Source: a virus
Strand: one strand, 5' to 3'
DNA length: 28,659 nt
IMG/VR virus record: IMGVR_UViG_3300031566_000283
Coordinates: 1-28,659 of that record
This document shows positions 1 through 5,761 of this stretch, in pieces (position 1 is the first letter of the stretch; every line of letters starts with the position of its first letter). The notes below the pieces were generated by a model. That model saw only the letters and a program-made list of their open reading frames with translations. It ran no database searches and was not told the DNA's origin. Position numbers and translations under genes: made by a program.

Positions 1-1
1 C

Positions 2-541
2 TCGGGATTTAGCGTTGGTAATAGTGGGTTTCCGTTAATGTATTCAAATGATGGTGCAACGCTAACTTTTCCTATAGGAATAGGAACACATAATGATGAG
101 GACTTTATAAGAGTAAACGACGGAATAGCAAAAATAATTCCTACCATTGAAATATGGCACGGCTCATTGGTTCTGGCTTCTGCTTGGGATGAGGACGCAG
201 AGTGGCCTCTGATGTGGCTTCACGCTGATAGATACCCTTCAGGCATAGTGATAACTAAATGGTATGTGCAGTGCAATGCTGCCGACCCTGTCACTGAACT
301 GACAGGAGACCTTAAGTATTGTGATGATAACGGAGCAGGGGCTTTCCCTGGAGGTAATGCTGTATTGATTGACGCATTAGACACTACGACAGGCAACTCA
401 TCCGAAACAAATATGGCGGCCAGTGATTTAGGAAGCGGCATAATACCAGCAGGGAAGAAAGTTTACATTTCCTTAGACGCCGACCCTGCTGATGCTGATG
501 TTTACTACGAACTAACGATTTTAGGTTACATACCAGAATAG
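2..541 (+). CDS. Phage structural (tail-type) protein, C-terminal part
   Basis: The reading frame is open to the left edge of the window, so this is the 3' end of a longer gene; the first internal ATG is at 38. The visible 180 or so residues are rich in G, D, T and A with beta-strand-like alternation, contain no membrane segment, and end in a compact aromatic/hydrophobic strand (ELTILGYIPE). Such composition is usual for tail, baseplate or fibre proteins and for small virion beta-sandwich proteins. The next gene starts 8 bases after the stop with a good GGAGG site. No catalytic motif is visible. The structural role is inferred from composition and from lying at the edge of a lysis cassette. 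Confidence 0.55.
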   Translation, partial: SGFSVGNSGFPLMYSNDGATLTFPIGIGTHNDEDFIRVNDGIAKIIPTIEIWHGSLVLASAWDEDAEWPLMWLHADRYPSGIVITKWYVQCNAADPVTELTGDLKYCDDNGAGAFPGGNAVLIDALDTTTGNSSETNMAASDLGSGIIPAGKKVYISLDADPADADVYYELTILGYIPE

Positions 542-549
542 GAGGTTTT

Positions 550-1086
550 ATGAGATACTTCTGGATATTCCTTTTGATTTGTGGAGTTTGTTCTGCCGAA
601 ACTATCAATGAGAAATATGACAAGCCTACTAATGTTAAATACTCTAATCAAGGTTTTCCTTATCACGATGTATCCTTCAAAGATATAGACCCGAAAGAAT
701 TTAACAATACTATAATCAGAGGCTCCTGTTTTTACCAAGAATGGGTTGAGGGTGAAGTTGCAAAGGATATATTCCCCGACGGAATGACAGGAGTTGTTTT
801 TGACGGGTGCAATTTAGACAACATTTATGTAGATGAAATTAAAAACACTATTATCAAAGACACAATTACAAGATGTAATAATCGTAAGATAAAAGTCCAG
901 AATGACTGGGAGGATTGGGAACTTAATGTTGACTTAACGCCTAAAGAACCTTTGAACAAAGAACAAAGATTAAAAGCAGGTGTAAGCATTGACCCTAAAG
1001 GTATACCTGAAAAGAAATTTACAAAAGAGGAGCGAGAAAACTTTGAAAAAACTCTTAATAATATTACTGCTATTCCTATTCCCTAA
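550..1086 (+). CDS. Secreted protein of unknown function
   Basis: A 178-residue protein with an N-terminal Sec signal peptide: hydrophobic core WIFLLICGVCSAE with likely cleavage after CSA. ATG follows an AGGAGG site. The mature part is charged, with one stretch (VVFDGCNLDNIYVDEI, about residues 93-108) recalling one or two coils of a pentapeptide-type repeat, and a lysine/glutamate-rich helical C-terminal third. Its 3' end overlaps the start of the next gene by 44 bases, suggesting coupled translation with the secreted beta-helix protein. I do not recognise a family. It may be an envelope-directed or virion accessory factor. Confidence 0.6.
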   Translation: MRYFWIFLLICGVCSAETINEKYDKPTNVKYSNQGFPYHDVSFKDIDPKEFNNTIIRGSCFYQEWVEGEVAKDIFPDGMTGVVFDGCNLDNIYVDEIKNTIIKDTITRCNNRKIKVQNDWEDWELNVDLTPKEPLNKEQRLKAGVSIDPKGIPEKKFTKEERENFEKTLNNITAIPIP

Positions 1087-2479
1087 AGTTTGTTTTGCTG
1101 CTTTAGACGCAGCGATACTTTGGGAAATTCGAACGACGGGGCAATCTTCCTCTGCCTCTATGAATAACGGCGGTGGATTTACGGCAGGGGCAGCAGGGAC
1201 AGATTATTCTCACGCTTCGTTACCCGCTAATGGTGCACCTATACTTACTCTTACCGACTTAGCCTGTCTTGATACTGCTACTAACCTAACTTCTGTAACA
1301 GGTGGATTTACCGAGGCGATGATAGGCAATGTTATTCATATCGTATCAGGAACACAAGCTACAGTCGGGTGGTATGAGATAACTGCTTATACTAACGGAA
1401 ACACCGTAGTTATAGACCGCACCTGTGCTGTTGGTGGACAGAATATGACTGCCGCAACGGGTAATGTCGGTGGGTGTCTTGCTTTAGGTAGTGCTTTAGA
1501 TGATGACTTTTTTGAAGCCTTAACAGCAGGAAATACAGTCTACATCAGCGGTGGTGGAGCAGGAAATACACACACTATAGGAGAAAGTATTTCCAATACC
1601 CAAACAGGAACTGCTGTAGCTCCTTTTTTTGTTGATGGGTATGACTCCACAAGAGGGGATAATCCAACGGGAACGGATAGACCTTTAATTGAGGCAGGGG
1701 CAAATTTATTTGATTTTTACCGATACTGGATAGTTGAAAATCTAAGAGTAAATTCAACTGAATATGACGGTTTGAATATGGGTTATTATGGATATTTCAA
1801 AAACTGCTATGGTTATAATAGTAGTGAAAGCGCTGGCCGTTCTGGTATTTTTGCTTATAACTGTTTAATAATAGATTGTGAAGGCGTATCTACTAATGGT
1901 GTTGCTCTTGAACCGACTGGAAGTATGTCTGTTATATCTTGTTATGCTCACGACTCAACTACTGGGATAGGAGGAGGTTTCGCTACAACAGCCCTTATCA
2001 ATAATATCATTGATACTTGCACGACTGGAATAGACGTAATAGCTCAGGCTGGAGGAGTATTTGTAAATAATACTATATACAACTGCACTACAGGAATATC
2101 AGGAACTACGGGAGAACACATTAGGGTAATTAACAATATTATAGAAGGTTGTACAACAGAAGCCTCTTGGGATACTGAACAAAATAATAGTTATTTTGAC
2201 CACAACTGCTGGGGTGGAGCAACGCCGACGAGGACTAATGTAACTGCTGGGGCTAATAAGGTTGACGCAAGTGCGACTATGACCGACCCCTCTGCGGCTA
2301 CGCCTGATTTCACTTTACTGGCTGGAAGCCCCTGTTTAGACGCAGGACTACAATTTGGAAATGTTCTTGCGGCAGGAAATATGACAGGAGATTACAAAAT
2401 AAACATCGGAGCAGACCAAGATGATGTTACGGCGGCAGGAGCAGGTGGAGGAGCATTCGGATGGTTCGGAAAACAATAA
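1043..2479 (+). CDS. Secreted right-handed beta-helix protein (tail spike or surface protein type)
   Basis: I chose the TTG at 1043 because it lies about 9 bases after GAGGAG and directly begins a signal peptide (MKKLLIILLLFLFPKVCFA, cleavage before ALDAA). The mature region of about 460 residues is rich in G, T, N and S. From about residue 225 it shows repeated coils of the type NNIIDTCTTGIDV, NNTIYNCTTGISG and NNIIEGCTTEAS, typical of pectate-lyase-like parallel beta-helices used by phage tail spikes and by surface polysaccharide-binding proteins. A GGGAFGWFGKQ tail ends the protein. A catalytic triad cannot be assigned by eye. The Sec signal is odd for a virion spike and may mean the protein is exported to the host surface. 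Confidence 0.7.
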   Translation: MKKLLIILLLFLFPKVCFAALDAAILWEIRTTGQSSSASMNNGGGFTAGAAGTDYSHASLPANGAPILTLTDLACLDTATNLTSVTGGFTEAMIGNVIHIVSGTQATVGWYEITAYTNGNTVVIDRTCAVGGQNMTAATGNVGGCLALGSALDDDFFEALTAGNTVYISGGGAGNTHTIGESISNTQTGTAVAPFFVDGYDSTRGDNPTGTDRPLIEAGANLFDFYRYWIVENLRVNSTEYDGLNMGYYGYFKNCYGYNSSESAGRSGIFAYNCLIIDCEGVSTNGVALEPTGSMSVISCYAHDSTTGIGGGFATTALINNIIDTCTTGIDVIAQAGGVFVNNTIYNCTTGISGTTGEHIRVINNIIEGCTTEASWDTEQNNSYFDHNCWGGATPTRTNVTAGANKVDASATMTDPSAATPDFTLLAGSPCLDAGLQFGNVLAAGNMTGDYKINIGADQDDVTAAGAGGGAFGWFGKQ

Positions 2480-2697
2480 TGAAAACAATCCTAATCTCAA
2501 TACTATTATTCTTATGTTTTATATTCTACGCCCAAGCAAATATGGCTTGGAAGATTATATCTATCCCCACCTATCCTGAAGTATGGGTAACTGATAAAGA
2601 TATAGTTATAGAAGGCAGGATGTCTGCGTGGGGAGGCGGGCTGGGAACAGTTGTGAAAGTGATTATTTCCAAAGGTGCAAAGGTTTATTTTAAGTAA
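2479..2697 (+). CDS. Small secreted protein
   Basis: The ATG at 2479 overlaps the stop of the beta-helix gene (TAATG), giving a 72-residue product. It starts with a clear signal peptide (MKTILISILLFLCFIFYAQA) followed by about 50 residues with a short beta-rich glycine-containing segment (MSAWGGGLGTVVKVII). An in-frame ATG 18 bases upstream is possible but would place basic residues before the signal. No family recognised. Position between the beta-helix protein and the lysis-type membrane genes suggests an envelope-located accessory. Confidence 0.55.
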   Translation: MKTILISILLFLCFIFYAQANMAWKIISIPTYPEVWVTDKDIVIEGRMSAWGGGLGTVVKVIISKGAKVYFK

Positions 2698-2709
2698 AGG
2701 AGTATTATC

Positions 2710-2922
2710 GTGAATGAAAAGATTGAGTTAACATCGCAGGAATTAGACGATTTGAAGGATGAAATAAAGTTTCGCACCACAGTAGTTATGCAATTAAAAT
2801 CCCTTAACGGTATACCCAAAAAAGTTACTATTCTGGAAACAAAGATAAATCTTCATTTCTGGCTTGTTGGATTGATTGTGTCTGGGATATTAGCTTTAGC
2901 ATTTAGAGTGATGGCAAAATGA
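2710..2922 (+). CDS. Small coiled-coil protein with C-terminal membrane segment, XhlA/holin-like
   Basis: GTG start with AAGGAG 8 bases upstream; 70 residues. The N-terminal about 45 residues are charged and helical. One membrane segment follows (FWLVGLIVSGILALAFRVM, about residues 49-67). A coiled coil followed by one C-terminal membrane helix is the layout of XhlA-type haemolysin/holin accessory proteins and of small tail-proximal membrane proteins. The stop overlaps the next ATG by 4 bases. Holin-like role is an inference from size, topology and the adjacent hydrolase gene. Confidence 0.55.
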   Translation: MNEKIELTSQELDDLKDEIKFRTTVVMQLKSLNGIPKKVTILETKINLHFWLVGLIVSGILALAFRVMAK

Positions 2923-3170
2923 CCGACAAACAATATAAGAATATATTCGAGCAGAGAAAAGAGCATCTTGAAAATTGGGAAGATGTCAACAAAAATCTGC
3001 TCAGGCAAGACGGAATAATAAATAGAATCTGTAAGGTAAAACGAGGCGCTAATACTAAAATTGACGAATACTTAACTCAACTGATGCTCTGCAAGGTCAA
3101 CTTGAAAGAATTGCTTGATGAGCACCACAAGAAGGATATGCAAATAAGAAAAGGGGACAGGACGCGTTGA
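2919..3170 (+). CDS. Small charged helical protein
   Basis: 83 residues, very rich in K, E, D, R, N and Q with helical periodicity and no membrane segment or signal peptide. It starts in an ATGA overlap with the membrane protein upstream. Its stop overlaps a TTG that begins a 30-residue membrane peptide, so the three genes look like one translationally coupled set. Function unknown. Confidence 0.5.
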   Translation: MTDKQYKNIFEQRKEHLENWEDVNKNLLRQDGIINRICKVKRGANTKIDEYLTQLMLCKVNLKELLDEHHKKDMQIRKGDRTR

Positions 3171-3259
3171 TAACTTTCTGGATAGTAATAGGTTTGCTGA
3201 TACTTGCGGGGATAGTTTGTGTTTACTTAAATGATAAAGTAAAGAGGCAAAAGAATTGA
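3167..3259 (+). CDS. 30-residue single-span membrane peptide
   Basis: TTG start overlapping the previous stop (TTGA), with AGGGGACAGG just upstream. The product has one hydrophobic span (FWIVIGLLILAGIVCVYL) and a basic tail (NDKVKRQKN). Its stop overlaps the TTG start of the hydrolase gene. Size and topology fit a minimal holin, holin-accessory or spanin-like peptide. It is too short for homology to settle this. Confidence 0.5.
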   Translation: MITFWIVIGLLILAGIVCVYLNDKVKRQKN

Positions 3260-3753
3260 ATAATTTAAGGGCTGGAGACATACTTCTTTTTAAAGGAGAA
3301 AGAGGCTTTTCTAAACTCATTGCTTGGGGAACAGGTTCTGAGTATACCCACGTTGCAATTTGTGTGTCTCCCAAGATGAGACTGGCTATCGAAGCAATGT
3401 CTGGCTATGGAGTAAGAGCGCGGGATATTCAAGAGATAAAAACTTCTTTTGATATATACAGGATTAAAGCGGAATACATCTATGATTTAGATGGGACTAT
3501 CAGCTATCTGGTAAGCAAGTTAAACATGAAGTATGATTATCTCGGAGTTGTTTATTTGGGATTGCTTAAATTATTCAGACTAAAGCAAAAGGCAAATAAG
3601 TGGCAGAGGAATAAAGATTACTTTTGCTTTGAGCTGACGAAGAAGGCTTTTCTTGTTGGTGGCAAATTAGATATTGTGCCCCAAGTAGAAGCTGGTATTA
3701 CTTCCGGAAAGGATTTGAGTGAAAGCAAAGTATTAGAAAAGGAGGTGGATTAG
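3256..3753 (+). CDS. YiiX-like permuted NlpC/P60 papain-fold hydrolase
   Basis: A 165-residue protein from a TTG start that overlaps the preceding stop. Visible motifs: GDILLF near residue 7, histidine in the THVAI strand (H32), a glutamate in IEAMSG (E46) and cysteine in YFCFELTKKAF (C124). This H...E...C order and the GDILLF opening are characteristic of the permuted NlpC/P60 (YiiX/YebB, DUF830-like) cysteine hydrolases, which act on amide bonds in peptidoglycan peptides or lipids. Location just after two small membrane proteins fits a role in cell-wall degradation during lysis or entry. The fold call is fairly safe; the substrate is inferred. Confidence 0.7.
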   Translation: MNNLRAGDILLFKGERGFSKLIAWGTGSEYTHVAICVSPKMRLAIEAMSGYGVRARDIQEIKTSFDIYRIKAEYIYDLDGTISYLVSKLNMKYDYLGVVYLGLLKLFRLKQKANKWQRNKDYFCFELTKKAFLVGGKLDIVPQVEAGITSGKDLSESKVLEKEVD

Positions 3754-3754
3754 A

Positions 3755-4060
3755 ATGAGATTGATATTAGCGTTAATGTTACTGGTAGGAGTATTGGCCA
3801 TATCCCTGCCTGCGTTTGCTGAAGAAGAGTCTTGGTGTGATGAATGGGCAGATACGATCTCCGGCAGAAACGATGCCGTGCCTATGAATTTCCGAGTTGA
3901 ATTGTTGAAGGAGTTTAAGACCTCAGCAGTTCCTGTGTTAAATATAATTCCTATAATAAAGGAAGGAAGAATGCAGATAGGGATTGCTGGACTTACCCCA
4001 ATGGGTGAAATGTTTACAAAAGAAGGAAGTGGCGAGATAATCACAAGGTTAATATTCTAA
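3755..4060 (+). CDS. Small secreted protein
   Basis: 101 residues, preceded by AAGGAGGTG at a good distance. Signal peptide MRLILALMLLVGVLAISLPA with cleavage after AFA. The mature part of about 80 residues is acidic at first (EEESWCDEWAD), then amphipathic, and ends in a short hydrophobic strand. One cysteine in the mature region. No family recognised. It closes the envelope/lysis group before a structured intergenic region. Confidence 0.55.
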   Translation: MRLILALMLLVGVLAISLPAFAEEESWCDEWADTISGRNDAVPMNFRVELLKEFKTSAVPVLNIIPIIKEGRMQIGIAGLTPMGEMFTKEGSGEIITRLIF

Positions 4061-4072
4061 TATAAAGGAAGG

Positions 4073-4144
4073 GGGCAATTACATATTACTGGCCTCAAGT
4101 TCCTGTGAATTTGAGACAATTCATCCCAGTAAGCGTAGTTGCCC
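4073..4144 (+). repeat. Long imperfect hairpin upstream of the VRR-NUC gene
   Basis: Nested complementarity: 4073-4082 (GGGCAATTAC) with 4135-4144 (GTAGTTGCCC, one G-U), then 4086-4092 (TTACTGG) with 4126-4132 (CCAGTAA), plus a weaker inner CTCAA/TTTGAG stem. The two main stems are in register, separated only by 3 and 2 unpaired bases. It sits just before the chosen ATG of the nuclease gene, so it could be an mRNA structure controlling that gene or a DNA-level site. No U-tract follows, so it is not an intrinsic terminator. Confidence 0.5.
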
Positions 4145-4153
4145 TTCTTGATC

Positions 4154-4525
4154 ATGGCAATAAGCCCGTATTTAAGTAAAGCATACAGATACAACCGGCC
4201 TAAGAAAAAGGACAATCCGGAAACCCATCTGCGCAGGCAAGCCCTTATCTATTTAAGGAGTAAAGGCCATATTGCCGGTAAGGTAAATGTAATTGGAACG
4301 CCTTTAAAAGGTGGCGGATTTATCGCCTCTCCCGATTTAATGCGAGGCCTGCCAGACATTTTCTCTTTTGCGTCTGATAAGACAATGTATGGTTGGGAAT
4401 GCAAAGTAGGTAAAAATCCATTGTCGGATTATCAGAAAGCCTTTAGGGAAAATTTCCATTTGCCGCCTTTCAGAGTTTATTGTATAATTAGAAGTTTAGA
4501 AGATATCCAAAAAATAATTAAATAG
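4154..4525 (+). CDS. VRR-NUC type PD-(D/E)XK nuclease
   Basis: From the ATG at 4154 the product is 123 residues; a TTG at 4139 would add five residues. Motifs: GLPDIF (D68), then WECKVG (E82-x-K84), then the helix SDYQKAF (Q94). Spacing D...ExK...Q is that of the small stand-alone VRR-NUC domain, a virus-type replication/repair nuclease with a restriction-endonuclease fold. The N-terminal ETHLRRQALIYLRSKG helix also fits. VRR-NUC proteins of phages are thought to process branched or flap DNA. No clear ribosome site is seen, and the gene lies directly behind a long hairpin. Confidence 0.75.
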   Translation: MAISPYLSKAYRYNRPKKKDNPETHLRRQALIYLRSKGHIAGKVNVIGTPLKGGGFIASPDLMRGLPDIFSFASDKTMYGWECKVGKNPLSDYQKAFRENFHLPPFRVYCIIRSLEDIQKIIK

Positions 4526-4526
4526 T

Positions 4527-4555
4527 TTGACTTTTCGTCTTTTCTATGATATATT
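4527..4555 (+). promoter_or_regulatory. Sigma-70 type promoter (copy A)
   Basis: TTGACT at 4527-4532 and TATATT at 4550-4555 with a 17-base spacer. The predicted start falls at about 4562, right where the first pairing arm of the structured leader begins. It is expected to drive the leader and the first HNH gene. Confidence 0.6.
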
Positions 4556-4562
4556 TATATTG

Positions 4563-4658
4563 TCCAAAGGAGAGCGGATTTTTTATTGTTAAAATTGGGC
4601 GACTGGATGGTTGGAGAACTTAACCGTTTTCCTTTGGATACCTGAAGGTTGCCCTTTA
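4563..4658 (+). ncRNA. Pseudoknot leader RNA, copy A
   Basis: P1: 4563-4571 (TCCAAAGGA) pairs with 4630-4638 (TCCTTTGGA). P2: 4597-4604 (GGGCGACT) pairs with 4647-4654 (GGTTGCCC). The order P1a-P2a-P1b-P2b makes an H-type pseudoknot. The first loop contains TTTTTTATTGTT (4579-4590), shared with the other copies; the second loop contains a small hairpin (GGTT 4609-4612 / AACC 4622-4625). A short T-rich run follows P2b. The RNA begins at the predicted transcription start and ends about 15 bases before the HNH start codon. Family unknown. Confidence 0.65.
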
Positions 4659-4672
4659 ATTTGGAAAATAAA

Positions 4673-5281
4673 ATGAAATATAGTCGTGGGAAACATCCTA
4701 ATAGCCATCAAGAACAATGTGGATTTCAAAAAGGACATATTACTTGGCTTGCAGGAAAAAAGGGATATACTAATTCTGGTAGTATAAGAAAAAGACAACA
4801 TCATTCTCCTGCTACCGAATTTAAGAAGGGGCAACCTAAAGAAAAACATCCTAATTGGAAAGGAGGATTGCCTGATTGCTTAAATTGTGGTAAACAATTA
4901 AGTCGAAGAAAATATAAAAGGTGCAAAAAATGTTCAAGGAAAGGAATTTTAAATTGGAAATATAGAGGATATCCTCGTTCATATTATAATAAAATAGCAA
5001 GATTACGAAAAAGAAAAGCAGGAAAATTAGATTTAAAGACAATCCAATTAGTCTATGAGGATAATATAAAACAATATGGAGCTCTTACTTGCTATCTTTG
5101 TTTAAAACCTATTGAATTTAGACAAGATTGCTTAGAACATAAGATACCTCTCATTCGTGGTGGAACTAATAATTATAATAATTTAGCGATTGCTCATAGA
5201 AGTTGCAATGCTAAAAAGAAAGATAAAACTTACAAGGAGTATTTAGCAATAGAAGAAATAGAAAAAATCCTACCTAAATAA
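4673..5281 (+). CDS. HNH homing-type endonuclease 1
   Basis: I start it at ATG 4673, just after the leader RNA (202 residues). The N-terminal half is very basic and carries motifs of the kind found in homing nucleases (GFQKGH, FKKGQPKEKHPNWKGGLP) and a zinc-ribbon-like pair (CLNC...CKKC). The C-terminal HNH domain has CYLCLKPIEF, then DCLEHKIPLIRGGTNNYNNL and AHRSCNAKK: the CxxC pairs, the EH in place of HH, and the N/H helix are all visible. It is a clear paralogue of the second HNH protein in its last 85 residues. Codon use is more A+T-rich than the neighbouring genes, as expected of a mobile element. Confidence 0.8.
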   Translation: MKYSRGKHPNSHQEQCGFQKGHITWLAGKKGYTNSGSIRKRQHHSPATEFKKGQPKEKHPNWKGGLPDCLNCGKQLSRRKYKRCKKCSRKGILNWKYRGYPRSYYNKIARLRKRKAGKLDLKTIQLVYEDNIKQYGALTCYLCLKPIEFRQDCLEHKIPLIRGGTNNYNNLAIAHRSCNAKKKDKTYKEYLAIEEIEKILPK

Positions 5282-5316
5282 TCCTTCCGACGCTATGTTA
5301 AGAAAACAAAAGTTAG

Positions 5317-5344
5317 TTGACAAACTATTTCAATATGGTATAAT
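5317..5344 (+). promoter_or_regulatory. Consensus sigma-70 promoter for the RHH / Y RNA / Ro60 unit
   Basis: TTGACA (5317-5322), a 16-base spacer and TATAAT (5339-5344): both hexamers are perfect. It lies 20 bases before the ribbon-helix-helix start codon. No terminator is visible between it and the Ro60 gene, so one transcript probably carries the small regulator, the three Y-like modules and ro60. This promoter lacks the pseudoknot leader seen at the other strong promoters. Confidence 0.75.
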
Positions 5345-5364
5345 TAGTCATTAAGAGGAACGAA

Positions 5365-5505
5365 ATGGAAAAGGTTAGAATTGCACTAAGGGTAAAAAAA
5401 GAAATTGACAAGCGGATGCAAGAACTTGCTATAATTGAAAAATGGTCTAAAAGCAAGATTGCAGAAGTTGCTGTTGAATTTTATTTGAATGCAAGAAAGG
5501 TATAA
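5365..5505 (+). CDS. Small ribbon-helix-helix (CopG/Arc-type) DNA-binding protein
   Basis: 46 residues. It opens with a short strand (EKVRIALRVKK), followed by helix EIDKRMQELAIIE, a turn, and a second helix SKSKIAEVAVEFYLNA. The pattern of a basic N-terminal strand plus two helices with S-x-S-x-I at the second helix cap is that of ribbon-helix-helix repressors. AGAGG lies before the ATG. It sits immediately after a perfect sigma-70 promoter and 6 bases before the first Y-like RNA module. It is therefore a candidate autoregulator of the Ro60/Y RNA transcription unit. The operator is not identified. Confidence 0.7.
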   Translation: MEKVRIALRVKKEIDKRMQELAIIEKWSKSKIAEVAVEFYLNARKV

Positions 5506-5511
5506 AAATAT

Positions 5512-5574
5512 GCAGTGGCGAAGATTGGAGATACTTCTCTATGAAAGAAAAAACTCCAATCGTTTGTTCCCTGC
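5512..5574 (+). ncRNA. Y-RNA-like Ro60-binding module 1
   Basis: Outer pair GCAG (5512-5515) / CTGC (5571-5574); Ro60-site 5' strand GGCGAAG (5517-5523); stem GATTGGAG (5523-5530) / CTCCAATC (5554-5561); conserved ATACTTCT directly after the stem (5531-5538); 3' strand CGTTTGTTC (5561-5569). Known vertebrate Y RNAs have a CCGA element on the 5' strand opposite CUUGAC on the 3' strand at the same place next to a long helix. The position just upstream of a Ro60 gene supports the call. Confidence 0.75.
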
Positions 5575-5584
5575 TCAATTATTT

Positions 5585-5669
5585 GGGGTAGCGAAGATAA
5601 GAGATACTTCTATTGGCGAACGGACGCAGCCGAAAGGCGTGCACGGCTCTCTTATCGCTTGTTCTCCCC
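5585..5669 (+). ncRNA. Y-RNA-like Ro60-binding module 2, with extra hairpin
   Basis: Outer pair GGGG (5585-5588) / CCCC (5666-5669); 5' strand AGCGAAG (5590-5596); stem GATAAGAG (5596-5603) / CTCTTATC (5649-5656); ATACTTCT (5604-5611); 3' strand CGCTTGTTC (5656-5664). This module has a longer distal part with a GNRA-capped hairpin: GCAGCC (5626-5631), GAAA, GGC-G-TGC (5636-5642). It may be the effector end, comparable to the variable or tRNA-like distal part of bacterial Y RNAs. The stem differs from modules 1 and 3 while the flanks are kept, which is compensatory evidence for an RNA structure. Confidence 0.8.
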
Positions 5670-5677
5670 TTAATTTT

Positions 5678-5741
5678 TCTGGTGGCGAAGGTCAAGGATA
5701 CTTCTGCTAAAAGTTAACCCTTGAACCACTTGTTCCCCAGA
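5678..5741 (+). ncRNA. Y-RNA-like Ro60-binding module 3
   Basis: Outer pair TCTGG (5678-5682) / CCAGA (5737-5741); 5' strand GGCGAAG (5684-5690); stem GGTCAAGG (5690-5697) / CCTTGAACC (5719-5727, one bulged A); ATACTTCT (5698-5705); 3' strand CACTTGTTC (5727-5735). It ends 20 bases before the Ro60 start codon, just ahead of the AAGGAGG ribosome site. Ro60 bound here could affect translation of its own message. Confidence 0.75.
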
Positions 5742-5761
5742 TAACTAAAAGGAGGTTGTAA

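Noticed and set aside
4563-4658. HDV-like self-cleaving ribozyme, because P1 starts at the 5' end and P1/P2 are interleaved with a hairpin between
   Set aside because: The P1-P2 joint is far too long, the inner hairpin does not stack directly on P1, and no P1.1 or consistent catalytic-C context is present in all copies.
5489-5710. 73-residue open frame over the Y-like RNA array
   Set aside because: It begins inside the RHH gene, has no ribosome site or protein-like pattern, and the region is explained by three covarying RNA modules.
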